Assembly (NCBI GenBank): GCA_001825565.1
Contig: MHXM01000133.1
Span: 12,260-23,366 of the forward strand
Source of the DNA: Desulfuromonadaceae bacterium GWC2_58_13
Lineage (GTDB): Bacteria; Desulfobacterota; Desulfuromonadia; Desulfuromonadales; Trichloromonadaceae
Direction: 5' to 3'
Length of the DNA: 11,107 nucleotides
Position numbers and translations under genes: made by a program. Under the pieces are notes generated by a model. It searched no databases and was not told the origin of the DNA. It worked only from the letters and a program-made list of their open reading frames with translations. Every line of letters starts with the position of its first letter. Position 1 is the stretch's first letter. Of the stretch, positions 1-6,845 are shown one piece after another.

Positions 1-44
1 GAATCGCGGATGTTATCTTTCGGATTTTTTCCAACGGAGCCCTC

Positions 45-449
45 ATGGCCTACGACAGTATCGACGAAGCCTTCCACTATATCAGTGACGCCCCGTTCGG
101 CGAACGGGTGGCCGTGGTCCACCGGCTCACTGGCCAGGTTTTTCTCGCCTCGCGCAAAGCCGGCTTCGACGAGCGCCCGGCCGGAACCGAAAACGACCCC
201 GACTACCTGACCATCCCCCATCGGCAGGAACTCGATCCGGGAAAGCCGCTGGTGCTGGAATTCGTCCGGAGCCATTGCCCGACGGAACTGGCGCGGGTCG
301 AAGCGCTCTTTGCCCGTCCCGGCGCTTTCCGCAACGTCAAGGATCTGCTGCGCCGCAAGTATCTATTGAATAACTGGCAGGTTTTCGAGGGTCGGCGGAT
401 GGAGGAGTTGTTGCGTCAGTGGTGCGCAACGCAGGGGTTGCCGCTGTAA
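45..449 (+). CDS. UPF0158-like small protein of unknown function
   Basis: The ORF encodes 134 residues, from an ATG preceded by CGGAG five bases upstream, and is soluble with no signal peptide or membrane segment. The pattern resembles the UPF0158 family as I remember it: an early stretch in which 'GERVAVVHRLTGQVFLAS' describes a small beta-rich start, then a 'DYLTIPHR' strand, an acidic 'LEFVRSH' helix, a 'PGAFRNVKDLLRR' helix, and a C-terminal 'NWQVFEGRRMEELLRQW' helix. No catalytic residues are evident and the biochemical role of the family is not established. It is convergent with tag, whose end lies 37 bp away, so the two are separate transcripts. The coding call is firm; the family assignment is from pattern memory and moderately certain. 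Confidence 0.75.
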   Translation: MAYDSIDEAFHYISDAPFGERVAVVHRLTGQVFLASRKAGFDERPAGTENDPDYLTIPHRQELDPGKPLVLEFVRSHCPTELARVEALFARPGAFRNVKDLLRRKYLLNNWQVFEGRRMEELLRQWCATQGLPL

Positions 450-465
450 ATGACTCCTGTCGAAG

Positions 466-486
466 CGCCGACGGAAACCCGTGGCG
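466..486. terminator. Hairpin between convergent genes, possible bidirectional terminator
   Basis: The left arm 466-474 pairs with 479-486 (8 bp with one bulged G at 470) around an AAAC loop. It sits exactly between the stop codon of the UPF0158-like gene and the end of tag. No T-tract follows on either side, so intrinsic termination would be weak; the call rests on position and fold only. Confidence 0.3.
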
Positions 487-1074
487 TCAGGCCGATTCCG
501 GAACCCGGCCCCGGGCGATCTCGGCGTGGCGGAAGCAGCCGACAAGGTGGTCATTCACCATTCCCACCGCCTGCATGAAGGCATAACAGATGGTCGGCCC
601 CACGAAATTGAATCCCCGCTTCTTCAGATCCTTGCTCATGGCATCGGAGATTGCGTTTCGGGCCGGTAGCTCGGCCAGGGACCGCCAGGTATTCTGTTGC
701 GGCCGATGATCGACATAACGCCAGATGAAGGCGTCGAAAGATCCGAATTCATTTTGGATGGCCACGACCCCCCGGGCATTTTTTACGGCGGATTCGATTT
801 TCAGCCGATTCCGCACGATGCCGGGGTCGGCAAGCAGACGCTGAATATCCTCTGCCGAATAGCCGGCCACCTTCCGTGGATCGAACCCTTGAAAAGACCG
901 GCGATAGTTGTCCCGTTTTTTGAGGATGGTCAGCCAGCTCAGACCCGCCTGCGCGCCCTCCAGAACCAGAAACTCGAAAAGCCGCCGGTCATCGTGGACG
1001 GGAACCCCCCATTCATGGTCGTGATAGTCCACATACAACGGATCGGTGCCGCACCATTCGCATCTGTTTGTCAT
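487..1074 (-). CDS. tag: DNA-3-methyladenine glycosylase I
   Basis: The protein has 195 residues, the usual Tag length. Tag removes 3-methyladenine from alkylated DNA as the first step of base-excision repair in the cytoplasm. Residues match the E. coli enzyme closely along the whole length: the N-terminal zinc ligands appear as Cys5 and His18 ('RCEWCG', 'YHDHEWGVP'). The base-recognition Glu39 and Trp47 lie in 'LEGAQAGLSW', 'KKRGFNFVGPTICYAFMQA' is the family signature, and 'NDHLVGC' supplies the second His and Cys zinc ligands. The frame is open for 30 further codons upstream, but that extension would run into rsgA, and homology begins at the ATG at 1074. It starts 4 bp after the rsgA stop codon, which implies cotranscription and probably translational coupling, since its own ribosome-binding site is weak. 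Confidence 0.96.
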   Translation of the reverse strand: MTNRCEWCGTDPLYVDYHDHEWGVPVHDDRRLFEFLVLEGAQAGLSWLTILKKRDNYRRSFQGFDPRKVAGYSAEDIQRLLADPGIVRNRLKIESAVKNARGVVAIQNEFGSFDAFIWRYVDHRPQQNTWRSLAELPARNAISDAMSKDLKKRGFNFVGPTICYAFMQAVGMVNDHLVGCFRHAEIARGRVPESA

Positions 1075-1078
1075 AATT

Positions 1079-2044
1079 TCAACGTTCCCGATTTTTCCAT
1101 CCCCGGCTACGGGTCTGTGTCTCGCTGGTTTCGATTGCGTCGAGAATCTCCAGGTAGGTGGCATAACGTTCGGCCGTAATCCGGCCTTGCGTCACCAGGG
1201 CACTGACGGCGCAGCCCGGTTCGGTGCGATGTCGGCAGTTACGGAACCGGCAGCTCTCGGACCGGCTCTGTTCAAAGCCGGGAAAGTAGAGGGACAATTC
1301 CTCTGCCGAGATATCCACCAGGCCGAAATCGTTAAAACCGGGGGTGTCGATCAACTCTCCTCCCGCCTCAAGGGAATGGAGGGTGGAGACCGTCGTCGTG
1401 TGGCAGCCCTTGCCCGTGTGTTCGTTAAGCGTGCCGACCTGCAGGTTGATTTCCGGACAGAGGGTATTCAAGAGTGAACTCTTGCCGACTCCCGTGGTGC
1501 CGACAAAGGCCCCCCGATGTCCGGCGGCGAAGAATGCCCGCAATGCGTCCAGCCCTTCTCCGGTGGCCGCGCTCAGGGGAAATACCTCCATGGTGGAGGC
1601 ATAAGTGGCCTTAACCTCGGCGAAAAAGTCCGCGGAAATTGCAAGGTCGCACTTGTTGACCAGGACAAACGGCACCAGCTTGGCGACCCGTGCCGCCACG
1701 ATCGCCTGGTCGACAAAACCGGGCGGAGGCGGGGGCGCGGGGCAGACGACGATGCCGAGCACATCGAGATTGGCGCCGACCAGATGAACCCCGCTCATGG
1801 CGTCCCGGCGCCGCAGTTCGGTGTGGCGGGGCAACTGTTCCAGGACTTCGCCCAAAACCCGCACGGCGTCCCCGACCACATGCCCGGAGCGGCGCTTGAC
1901 TCGTACCATGCGTCGTTCGCCGCTGCTGAAGCGAACCTCGACGGCGACGCCGTGATGCGCGACGATGATCCCTTCCCCTTCCGGAAGATGCGCCGACGAA
2001 TCCGTCGCCGGTGGGCTGGTCGCTGGTGGTGACAATTTTTTCAC
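1079..2044 (-). CDS. rsgA: Small ribosomal subunit biogenesis GTPase RsgA
   Basis: This 321-residue circularly permuted GTPase checks late maturation of the 30S subunit. An N-terminal OB-fold region (about 22-90) precedes the G domain, in which motif order is permuted: G4 'NKCD' at 130-133, G1/P-loop 'GTTGVGKSS' at 182-190, G2 threonines in 'GKGCHTTT' near 211-218, and G3 'DTPG' at 233-236. The C-terminal zinc-binding knuckle is seen as Cys265, Cys270, His272 and Cys278. Translation begins at a GTG; AAGGA lies six bases upstream of it, which supports this start. It is upstream of and nearly touching tag. The pre-domain N-terminus is rich in Pro, Ala and Ser and probably disordered. Identification is secure. 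Confidence 0.97.
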   Translation of the reverse strand: MKKLSPPATSPPATDSSAHLPEGEGIIVAHHGVAVEVRFSSGERRMVRVKRRSGHVVGDAVRVLGEVLEQLPRHTELRRRDAMSGVHLVGANLDVLGIVVCPAPPPPPGFVDQAIVAARVAKLVPFVLVNKCDLAISADFFAEVKATYASTMEVFPLSAATGEGLDALRAFFAAGHRGAFVGTTGVGKSSLLNTLCPEINLQVGTLNEHTGKGCHTTTVSTLHSLEAGGELIDTPGFNDFGLVDISAEELSLYFPGFEQSRSESCRFRNCRHRTEPGCAVSALVTQGRITAERYATYLEILDAIETSETQTRSRGWKNRER

Positions 2045-2089
2045 GTCAGATCCTTGGGTCAGGGTCCATCATTGTTCAGGGGGCGGACT

Positions 2090-2118
2090 TCGTCCCCAAC
2101 GGTCGACGTCGGGGACGA
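2090..2118 (-). terminator. Hairpin downstream of the GreA/GreB-like gene
   Basis: TCGTCCCC at 2090-2097 is perfectly complementary to GGGGACGA at 2111-2118, with a 13-base loop containing the palindrome GTCGAC. It lies in the 110-bp gap between the GreA/B-like stop codon and the rsgA start. There is no T-tract, so it may be a weak terminator, an attenuator of readthrough into rsgA, or an RNA-stability element. Confidence 0.35.
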
Positions 2119-2154
2119 TCGGGTCGCGAAGGTGTTCGCGGAGAAAGCATGGTC

Positions 2155-2637
2155 TCAGCTGACCTTTTCGATGCTCAGGATTTTTCGCGCGTCGGCCGGC
2201 CCCGAGGGCAACTGATCTCCGACCCGTTTGCCGATCAGACCGCGTCCCAAAGGCGAACCTGGGGTGATGATGACGATTTCCCCGGGGGGGACGGGGATTT
2301 TGAGGCCGCCGGCTTCGGGGCCGAGAAAAACCTGTCGGCTGATGCCGGCCTCGTCTACGAGGGTGATCAGGGCGGTCAGGCGGATCGGCGTGTCTTCGTC
2401 AAAGTCCCTCGGCTCCAGCTTGCGGTAGGCCTCCAGCGCTCCCCGAATCTCCTGGGCGCGATTCGCCTGTCCCTGGGCGATGTATGAAGCTTCCAGCGCG
2501 GTGGTGTCGTACTTGTTGTCCGGAAGGCATTCCTGGTGGGTTGCCGCCGCATGGGCCGTCCGGGCGGCATGGGAGAGGACGGCGAGATCGCCGTTCAGGG
2601 TGGCGATGATCTGTTGCAATAGTTGGTTTTTGGTCAT
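2155..2637 (-). CDS. GreA/GreB-family transcription elongation factor (GreAB-like)
   Basis: The protein has 160 residues. Residues 1-75 form the predicted N-terminal coiled-coil that in Gre factors enters the RNA polymerase secondary channel; residues about 85-160 match the C-terminal FKBP-like Gre domain ('EAGGLKIPVPPGEIVIITP', 'SPLGRGLIGKRVGD'). The tip sequence 'HQECLPDNKYDT' and 'LEASYIAQGQ' resemble a proteobacterial GreAB-like subfamily rather than classical GreA. The acidic tip is only partly kept: Asp40 could stand for the GreA glutamate, while the position of the GreA aspartate appears to be Cys37, so transcript-cleavage stimulation cannot be assumed. Thirty extra upstream codons are open, but the ATG at 2637 has a good AGAGGA site and begins the coiled coil. 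It follows the zinc-ribbon gene by 53 bp and probably shares its transcript. Confidence 0.88.
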   Translation of the reverse strand: MTKNQLLQQIIATLNGDLAVLSHAARTAHAAATHQECLPDNKYDTTALEASYIAQGQANRAQEIRGALEAYRKLEPRDFDEDTPIRLTALITLVDEAGISRQVFLGPEAGGLKIPVPPGEIVIITPGSPLGRGLIGKRVGDQLPSGPADARKILSIEKVS

Positions 2638-2690
2638 GTCCTCTGATGTTTTCGAAACGGTTGAAAGCTGAAGGTGGAGGGGAGCAGGAC

Positions 2691-2930
2691 TCAGCCGGCC
2701 ATTTTTTCGCAGCCGTTGCAGTCGCAACGGCGTTCGCCCCGCAGCATCTCTTCAACGGTCTTTTCAAAGGCCTGTTCCAGCTCGCCGACGATGGCGGCGA
2801 ACTGGAACGCCGTCAGTCGGCCGCCGCAGGCGGGGCAGGTGAAACCGCCCTGTTTGAACCAGTTCAGGGGGCGGTGGATGTTGCCCCGGCAGGCGGGGCA
2901 GTCGAGGGAGACAAGTTCATCGGTGGACAC
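2691..2930 (-). CDS. Small zinc-ribbon protein of unknown function
   Basis: The product is 79 residues. Two knuckles, Cys11-Pro-Ala-Cys14 and Cys32-Pro-Ala-Cys35, form a classic four-cysteine zinc ribbon spanning residues 9-40. A helical stretch (about 41-65, 'FAAIVGELEQAFEKTVEEML') follows, then a second Cys cluster at 69, 71 and 74 near the C-terminus that may bind another metal or be redox active. Translation starts at GTG, with AAGGAG seven bases upstream. It is the first gene of the minus-strand cluster, just ahead of the GreA/B-like factor. Zinc ribbons next to a polymerase-binding factor suggest a nucleic-acid or polymerase interaction, but that is inference; I do not recognise a named family. 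Confidence 0.85.
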   Translation of the reverse strand: MSTDELVSLDCPACRGNIHRPLNWFKQGGFTCPACGGRLTAFQFAAIVGELEQAFEKTVEEMLRGERRCDCNGCEKMAG

Positions 2931-2953
2931 GGGTTCACTCCTTGAGGTCGAGG

Positions 2954-2993
2954 CTGGTAAAGGATACCAGAAAACGATGAAAATTGCATCGTT
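2954..2993. promoter_or_regulatory. Two adjacent inverted repeats upstream of the zinc-ribbon gene
   Basis: CTGGTA (2954-2959) and TACCAG (2965-2970) form a 6-bp dyad; AACGATG (2973-2979) and CATCGTT (2987-2993) form a perfect 7-bp dyad with a 7-base spacer. Read on the minus strand, the first dyad overlaps an extended -10 candidate (TGG then TATCCT, 2961-2969), and the second falls between the -10 and a poor -35. The arrangement suits operator sites controlling the minus-strand cluster. No regulator can be named. Confidence 0.45.
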
Positions 2994-3083
2994 CGATCAA
3001 AACGCTGGATTTCCGCCCCCTTTCCGCCCTGTCCCTCGACCGATTCATTCTCATCCCATGGTTCTTTACTCCCCCCGGTTATC

Positions 3084-3112
3084 GCGACCATCCCCGAATT
3101 ACCGGGTATACT
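3084..3112 (+). promoter_or_regulatory. Candidate plus-strand promoter
   Basis: TATACT (3107-3112) is a good -10 match. The hexamer 17 bp upstream, GCGACC (3084-3089), matches TTGACA in only three positions. A transcript from here would carry the 17-codon ORF at 3148 and then ftsH. Confidence 0.35.
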
Positions 3113-3147
3113 TTTCATGCCACCGCCGAGGCGCTCAAGGAGAGACC

Positions 3148-3201
3148 ATGACCACGATCCGCGAACTGATCTGGCAGCGGGAGCGCCGGGCGGACCAATG
3201 A
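3148..3201 (+). CDS. 17-codon ORF with strong ribosome-binding site (leader peptide or gene remnant)
   Basis: The sequence AAGGAGAG lies about five bases ahead of this ATG, the best ribosome-binding site in the region, and a short peptide beginning 'MTTIRELIWQRERRADQ' ends at TGA at 3199. The start resembles the N-termini of AMP-forming acyl-CoA synthetases ('...IRELIWQR...'), so it may be the stub of a lost gene. It could also be a leader peptide translated ahead of ftsH, which begins 87 bp further on. Neither is proven; being translated is plausible from the site alone. Confidence 0.35.
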   Translation: MTTIRELIWQRERRADQ

Positions 3202-3288
3202 CCTCGGTAGGACGTGCCCCGGGATGTCGGGGTCGCGGAAGATTTGGTAGACTTGAAGTAACCGATGGATGGAAAGGACCGGCTCGTT

Positions 3289-5217
3289 ATGGCTGCCCCT
3301 AAATTTGAGGAACCCTGGCAACGGGTATTGTTGGTGATGGCGCTGCTGGTGGCGGTGAATATTGGCTACCTCTTCCTTTTTCCACCCCAGCAGGAATCGG
3401 TCGCGGAAATATCTTACAGCCGGTTCAAGCAGGAGCTCTCCCGCGACCAGGTGGCCAGTGTGGTCATGCAGGGAGAAACATTGGACGGCAGTTTCCGCGC
3501 GCCCGTCGAATTGCCCGGAAAAACCGGGACGGAGCCGGTTTCCCACACCAGGTTCCATACCGTTCTGCCGCCGATCGACGACCGGGAACTGATGCCGCTG
3601 CTGGAAAAGAACCAGGTCGAAATCGACGCCAAATCGGCCCGGGAAACCGCATTCTGGGGGTCGCTGCTGATTTCCCTTCTCCCCTGGGTATTGATCATCG
3701 GCGTCTGGCTGTTCATTCTCAAGCGGATGCGCGACCAGGGGGGGCCGGGCGGGGGGGTGTTCGGCCAGTTCCGCAAGTCCGGGGCGAAACTGTACAGCCA
3801 AAAAACGTCCAAGGTCACCTTCGAGGATGTGGCCGGGCTTGTGGAACCCAAGCAGGAACTTGGGGAGATCATCGACTACCTGCGCGATCCCCTTCATTTC
3901 ACCCGGCTCGGTGGCAAGGTGCCGCGCGGCATCCTGCTGGTCGGCCCGCCGGGAACCGGCAAAACCCTGTTGGCCCGGGCCGTGGCCGGCGAAGCGGCGG
4001 TGCCGTTCTTCAACATTTCGGCTTCCCAGTTCATCGAAATGTTCGTCGGCGTCGGCGCCAGCCGGGTACGCGATCTGTTCGAAAACGCCAAGAAGAGTGC
4101 TCCCGCCATCATTTTCATCGACGAGCTCGACGCCGTCGGCCGTTCCCGCGGGACCGGCCTGGGGGGCGGCAACGACGAGCGGGAACAGACCCTCAACCAG
4201 CTCCTCTCCGAACTCGACGGTTTCGAGCCGCATCAGGAGGTCATCGTGATGGCGGCCACCAACCGCCCGGATGTCCTCGATACGGCGCTGTTGCGTCCCG
4301 GCAGATTCGATCGCCAGGTGGTGGTCGAGCGCCCGGACTGGCGGGACCGGGTCGAAATCCTCAAGGTGCATGCCCGCAAGGTCAAGCTGGCCGAGGATGT
4401 CGACCTGGAAACCCTGGGCCGCGGCACTCCCGGCCTGGTTGGCGCCGACCTGGAAATCGTGATCAACGAGGCCGCGTTGATCGCCGGGCGGGAGCAGGCC
4501 GAAGCGATCACCATGGAACATCTGGAAAAGGCCAAGGACCGGCACCTGCTGGGGATGGAACGCAAACTCTACATGTCCGATGAGGAGAAACGGATCACCG
4601 CCTTCCACGAGGCCGGGCACACCCTGGTGGCCCGTTGCCTGCCGGGCAGCGATCCGCTTCACAAGGTCACCATCATTCCTCGCGGCCAGGCTCTCGGCGT
4701 CACCCAGCAGCTTCCCGAAGATGATCGTTATCATTACGGTTTCAGCTACCTGTCGACGCGCCTGGCGATCAGCCTCGGCGGACGCGCCGCCGAACATTTG
4801 ATCTTCGGCGAATACTCGACCGGCGCCCAGAACGACCTGAAACAGGTCGCCGATCTGGCCGAAAAGATGGTTTGCCAGTGGGGCATGAGCGAGAGACTGG
4901 GACCGGTGAGTTTCGATCGCGGGGTCGAACATCCCTTTCTCGGCCGCAAGCTGGCGACGGAAAAAAGTTTCAGCGAACAGACCGCTTGGCTGATCGACGA
5001 GGAGATCGAGGCGCTGGTGCGGCGGGCCGAGGGTTGTGCGGAAAAAATCCTGGAACTGAATCGGCCGGTTCTCGAACAACTGGCCGAACGGCTCCTCGCC
5101 GAAGAAGTTCTGGAGCATGCGGCCCTCAAGGCATTCTTCGACGGAGTCGAGTTGCAACAGCCCGAAAAAGAGTGTTGCGGCGTTAACAAGGGAGATGGTC
5201 CAAAGAAGGGCCGATGA
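3289..5217 (+). CDS. ftsH: ATP-dependent zinc metalloprotease FtsH
   Basis: This membrane-anchored AAA+ protease forms hexamers in the inner membrane and degrades misfolded or short-lived membrane and cytosolic proteins. From the ATG at 3289 it has 642 residues: TM1 about 12-32, an extracytoplasmic FtsH_ext region about 35-120 ('ISYSRFKQEL'), and TM2 about 125-144. The AAA domain follows, with Walker A 'GPPGTGKT' 219-226, pore loop 'FVGVGASR' near 252-259, Walker B 'IIFIDELD' 274-281 and second region of homology 'NRPDVLDTALLRPGRFDR' 325-342. The M41 peptidase has HEAGH at 440-444 and the third zinc ligand Asp in 'NDLKQ' at about 516. All catalytic residues are present. An alternative in-frame ATG at 3265 adds eight residues, but 3289 has AAGGA ten bases upstream. 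The C-terminal tail ends 'KECCGVNKGDGPKKGR', unlike typical tails. Neighbours are not the usual tilS, hpt or folP, so this may be an accessory FtsH paralogue. Confidence 0.97.
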   Translation: MAAPKFEEPWQRVLLVMALLVAVNIGYLFLFPPQQESVAEISYSRFKQELSRDQVASVVMQGETLDGSFRAPVELPGKTGTEPVSHTRFHTVLPPIDDRELMPLLEKNQVEIDAKSARETAFWGSLLISLLPWVLIIGVWLFILKRMRDQGGPGGGVFGQFRKSGAKLYSQKTSKVTFEDVAGLVEPKQELGEIIDYLRDPLHFTRLGGKVPRGILLVGPPGTGKTLLARAVAGEAAVPFFNISASQFIEMFVGVGASRVRDLFENAKKSAPAIIFIDELDAVGRSRGTGLGGGNDEREQTLNQLLSELDGFEPHQEVIVMAATNRPDVLDTALLRPGRFDRQVVVERPDWRDRVEILKVHARKVKLAEDVDLETLGRGTPGLVGADLEIVINEAALIAGREQAEAITMEHLEKAKDRHLLGMERKLYMSDEEKRITAFHEAGHTLVARCLPGSDPLHKVTIIPRGQALGVTQQLPEDDRYHYGFSYLSTRLAISLGGRAAEHLIFGEYSTGAQNDLKQVADLAEKMVCQWGMSERLGPVSFDRGVEHPFLGRKLATEKSFSEQTAWLIDEEIEALVRRAEGCAEKILELNRPVLEQLAERLLAEEVLEHAALKAFFDGVELQQPEKECCGVNKGDGPKKGR

Positions 5218-5296
5218 TTGAGATTTTCGGTAAACCACTGGCTCTGCCGGTGTGACTCCTGTCAATGATCCGATCTGGAAATTGATGTCGACTCAC

Positions 5297-5322
5297 CCGG
5301 GCCGGCCCGGATTTCCGCGGAA
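5297..5322. repeat. Dense GC palindromes between convergent ftsH and the hydrolase gene
   Basis: CCGGGCCGGCCCGG (5297-5310) is a perfect 14-bp palindrome and TTCCGCGGAA (5313-5322) a perfect 10-bp one. They lie in the 137-bp gap between two convergent genes, where a shared terminator is expected. There is no T-tract and the palindromes have no loop, so the fold would be poor; the function is unresolved. Confidence 0.35.
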
Positions 5323-5354
5323 CCCGGACGCGGAGTTCAATTGGGCCGTTGCCT

Positions 5355-6092
5355 TCAGCGCAGCGTTGCGGTCAGAAACTCGCCGAAGCGTCGCCAGGAT
5401 TTTTCGTCGGCCTCCTTACGGTAACGGTCGCCGCCAAAGACGGTAAAGGCGTGCGGAGCGCCGCTGTAGGTGGTCATTTCGTGGGAGACGCCGGCCGTTT
5501 CCAGTTCGACCGCCAGCGCCGCGAACTCGTTCATGCTCACGCTGCTGTCGGCGGTACCGTGAAACACCAGCAGGGTGCCCCTGGTCTGGCGGTAATCCTG
5601 CCCGGCGGGGGTGGCCAGGCCGCCGTGGAAGGTGACGAACCCCTTCATCGCGGCGCCGGAGCGGGCCAGTTCCAGCACCGCCGCCCCGCCGAAGCAATAG
5701 CCGACGGCGACCGCGTTGTCGACCTTTGCCCCTTGAGTTTCAGCCGCCTTCAGCGCCCCTTGCAGCAAGGCGCGCAGCAGGGTCCGGTCGTTATAGAGGG
5801 CGCCGGTGAGCCGGCTTTTCTCCTCCAGCGTGGTCGGTCGCACCCCTTTGCCGAAGAGGTCGGCGGCGAAGACCGCATAGCCCATCGCGGCCAGCATGTC
5901 GGCGCGCTTGAGCTCGTAGCCGGTCAGCCCGTCCCAGTCGTGAATCAGCAGGATCAGGGGGGCGGTGGGGGCAGGGGCGGTGTAGTAGCCTTCGAAAGAG
6001 GTGCCCTCGACCGCATAGCCGACCGCATTCCCGGCGGCCGTGGCGGTCGAAGCCAGCCCCAGCAGCAGACAGATCGAAAAGAAGGTTTTCAT
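5355..6092 (-). CDS. Exported dienelactone hydrolase family protein
   Basis: This 245-residue alpha/beta-hydrolase of the dienelactone hydrolase family starts with a cleavable signal peptide (about 1-20, ending 'ASTATAA'), so it acts in the periplasm or beyond. The catalytic triad is visible: nucleophile Cys133 in 'GYCFGG' (131-136), Asp182 in 'HGTADSSVS', and His214 in 'GAPHAFT'. Glu34 in 'FEGYY' corresponds to the glutamate that in DLH activates the cysteine. The start ATG has GAGGAGT nearby. DLH proper hydrolyses dienelactone in chloroaromatic degradation, but most family members with a signal peptide have unknown ester or lactone substrates, and no aromatic pathway genes are here. It faces ftsH and diverges from the DUF1579-like gene. 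Confidence 0.93.
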   Translation of the reverse strand: MKTFFSICLLLGLASTATAAGNAVGYAVEGTSFEGYYTAPAPTAPLILLIHDWDGLTGYELKRADMLAAMGYAVFAADLFGKGVRPTTLEEKSRLTGALYNDRTLLRALLQGALKAAETQGAKVDNAVAVGYCFGGAAVLELARSGAAMKGFVTFHGGLATPAGQDYRQTRGTLLVFHGTADSSVSMNEFAALAVELETAGVSHEMTTYSGAPHAFTVFGGDRYRKEADEKSWRRFGEFLTATLR

Positions 6093-6141
6093 GGCGGTAC
6101 TCCTCGATACGAAAATGGAACCTGAACGGCTCTTTGCTTGA

Positions 6142-6169
6142 ACCTTATCACCGGATGAGTCGATGGCAA
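6142..6169 (-). promoter_or_regulatory. Candidate promoter for the hydrolase gene
   Basis: On the minus strand TTGCCA (6164-6169, five of six to the -35 consensus) is followed 16 bp later by TAAGGT (6142-6147, a poor -10), about 50 bp ahead of the start codon. It is the best match I can see in the divergent intergenic region, but is only a weak candidate. Confidence 0.3.
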
Positions 6170-6254
6170 TCCCCAGCGCCCGAAGCCGGCGAAGGCGGCA
6201 ATCCCGCCGGGATTAAAAAAATCGAAACCCGCCCCGCGACGTCCTCGCCAGGCG

Positions 6255-6282
6255 TTGCCGACCGCCGCTGCTGTGTTACGCT
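6255..6282 (+). promoter_or_regulatory. Candidate promoter for the DUF1579-like gene
   Basis: TTGCCG (6255-6260) and TACGCT (6277-6282) are spaced 16 bp apart and match the sigma-70 elements in four of six positions each. The -10 lies inside the left arm of the inverted repeat described next, which would allow a repressor to cover it. Confidence 0.4.
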
Positions 6283-6304
6283 GTTTATGAAACCTGCGTA
6301 ACAC
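6273..6304. promoter_or_regulatory. Nested 32-bp dyad, operator or leader hairpin
   Basis: GTGTTACGC (6273-6281) is perfectly complementary to GCGTAACAC (6296-6304), and inside it GTTT (6283-6286) pairs with AAAC (6290-6293) around ATG. Thirteen of sixteen positions per arm can pair. It overlaps the candidate -10, and its 3' end is about 50 bp before the DUF1579-like start codon. No T-tract follows, so an operator or structured leader is likelier than a terminator. Confidence 0.5.
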
Positions 6305-6356
6305 CAAACGCAAGGTAATGGCTCAACTTCATGGCTTGCTGCAAAAGGAGTCAACG

Positions 6357-6839
6357 ATGGAAACCGAACCAAAAAAAGAACACCAGTGGCTGCACAAACT
6401 GGTGGGTGAATGGACCTTCGATGTCGAGGCGACCATGGAAGCGGGATGCCAGCCCGAGCATTTCAAGGGCTCCGAGCGGGTGCGGTCCCTCGGCGGTCTC
6501 TGGGTGGTGGCAGAAGGGGAGGGCGAGATGCCCGGCGGCGGAACCGCCACGACGATGATGACCCTCGGCTATGATCCCCGGAAAAACCGGTATCTGGGCA
6601 CATGGATCGGATCGATGATGAACCACCTCTGGTTGTACGACGGCGCGCTCGACGCCGCCGAAAAGGTGCTGACCCTCGATTCCGAAGGACCCAGCATGAC
6701 CGGGACGGGGCAGATGGCGAAGTTCAGGGATGTGATCGAATTCCTCGGCGACGACCACCGGATGCTGTCGTCCCATATGCTGGACGAGTCCGGCGAATGG
6801 CGCCAATTCATGACGGCGCATTATCGCCGGAAGGGGTAA
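6357..6839 (+). CDS. DUF1579-like domain protein
   Basis: The 160-residue cytoplasmic protein starts at an ATG with AAAGGAG seven bases upstream; thirteen upstream codons are also open but lack such a site. The layout fits the DUF1579 family: an N-terminal 'HKLVGEWTFDVEA', then 'SERVRSLGGLWVVAEGEGEM', 'MTLGYDPRKNRYLGTWIGSM' and 'FRDVIEFLGDDHRML', consistent with a lipocalin-like beta-barrel. Many homologues are predicted to bind small ligands, but no reaction is known. It is the first gene of the plus-strand run; a GC hairpin begins seven bases after its stop codon, which argues against simple cotranscription with the lipoprotein downstream. Confidence 0.85.
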   Translation: METEPKKEHQWLHKLVGEWTFDVEATMEAGCQPEHFKGSERVRSLGGLWVVAEGEGEMPGGGTATTMMTLGYDPRKNRYLGTWIGSMMNHLWLYDGALDAAEKVLTLDSEGPSMTGTGQMAKFRDVIEFLGDDHRMLSSHMLDESGEWRQFMTAHYRRKG

Positions 6840-6845
6840 GCGAAA

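Noticed and set aside
3252..3290. Heat-shock (sigma-32) promoter for ftsH
   Set aside because: CTTGAA is present at 3252-3257, but no CCCCAT-like -10 lies at a suitable distance and it would start inside the gene.
3115..5265. 716-codon open frame on the minus strand opposite ftsH
   Set aside because: It mirrors ftsH in a GC-rich genome where the antisense frame lacks stops; the translation shows no family motifs and is Gly/Arg/His-rich, while the plus strand carries a complete FtsH.
5314..5321. Terminator with T-tract for ftsH
   Set aside because: The palindromes lack loops and T-tracts, so they are listed only as repeats.
5349..6125. 258-codon plus-strand frame over the hydrolase gene
   Set aside because: It runs antisense to an intact catalytic triad and signal peptide, with low-complexity Gly/Gln/Arg composition.
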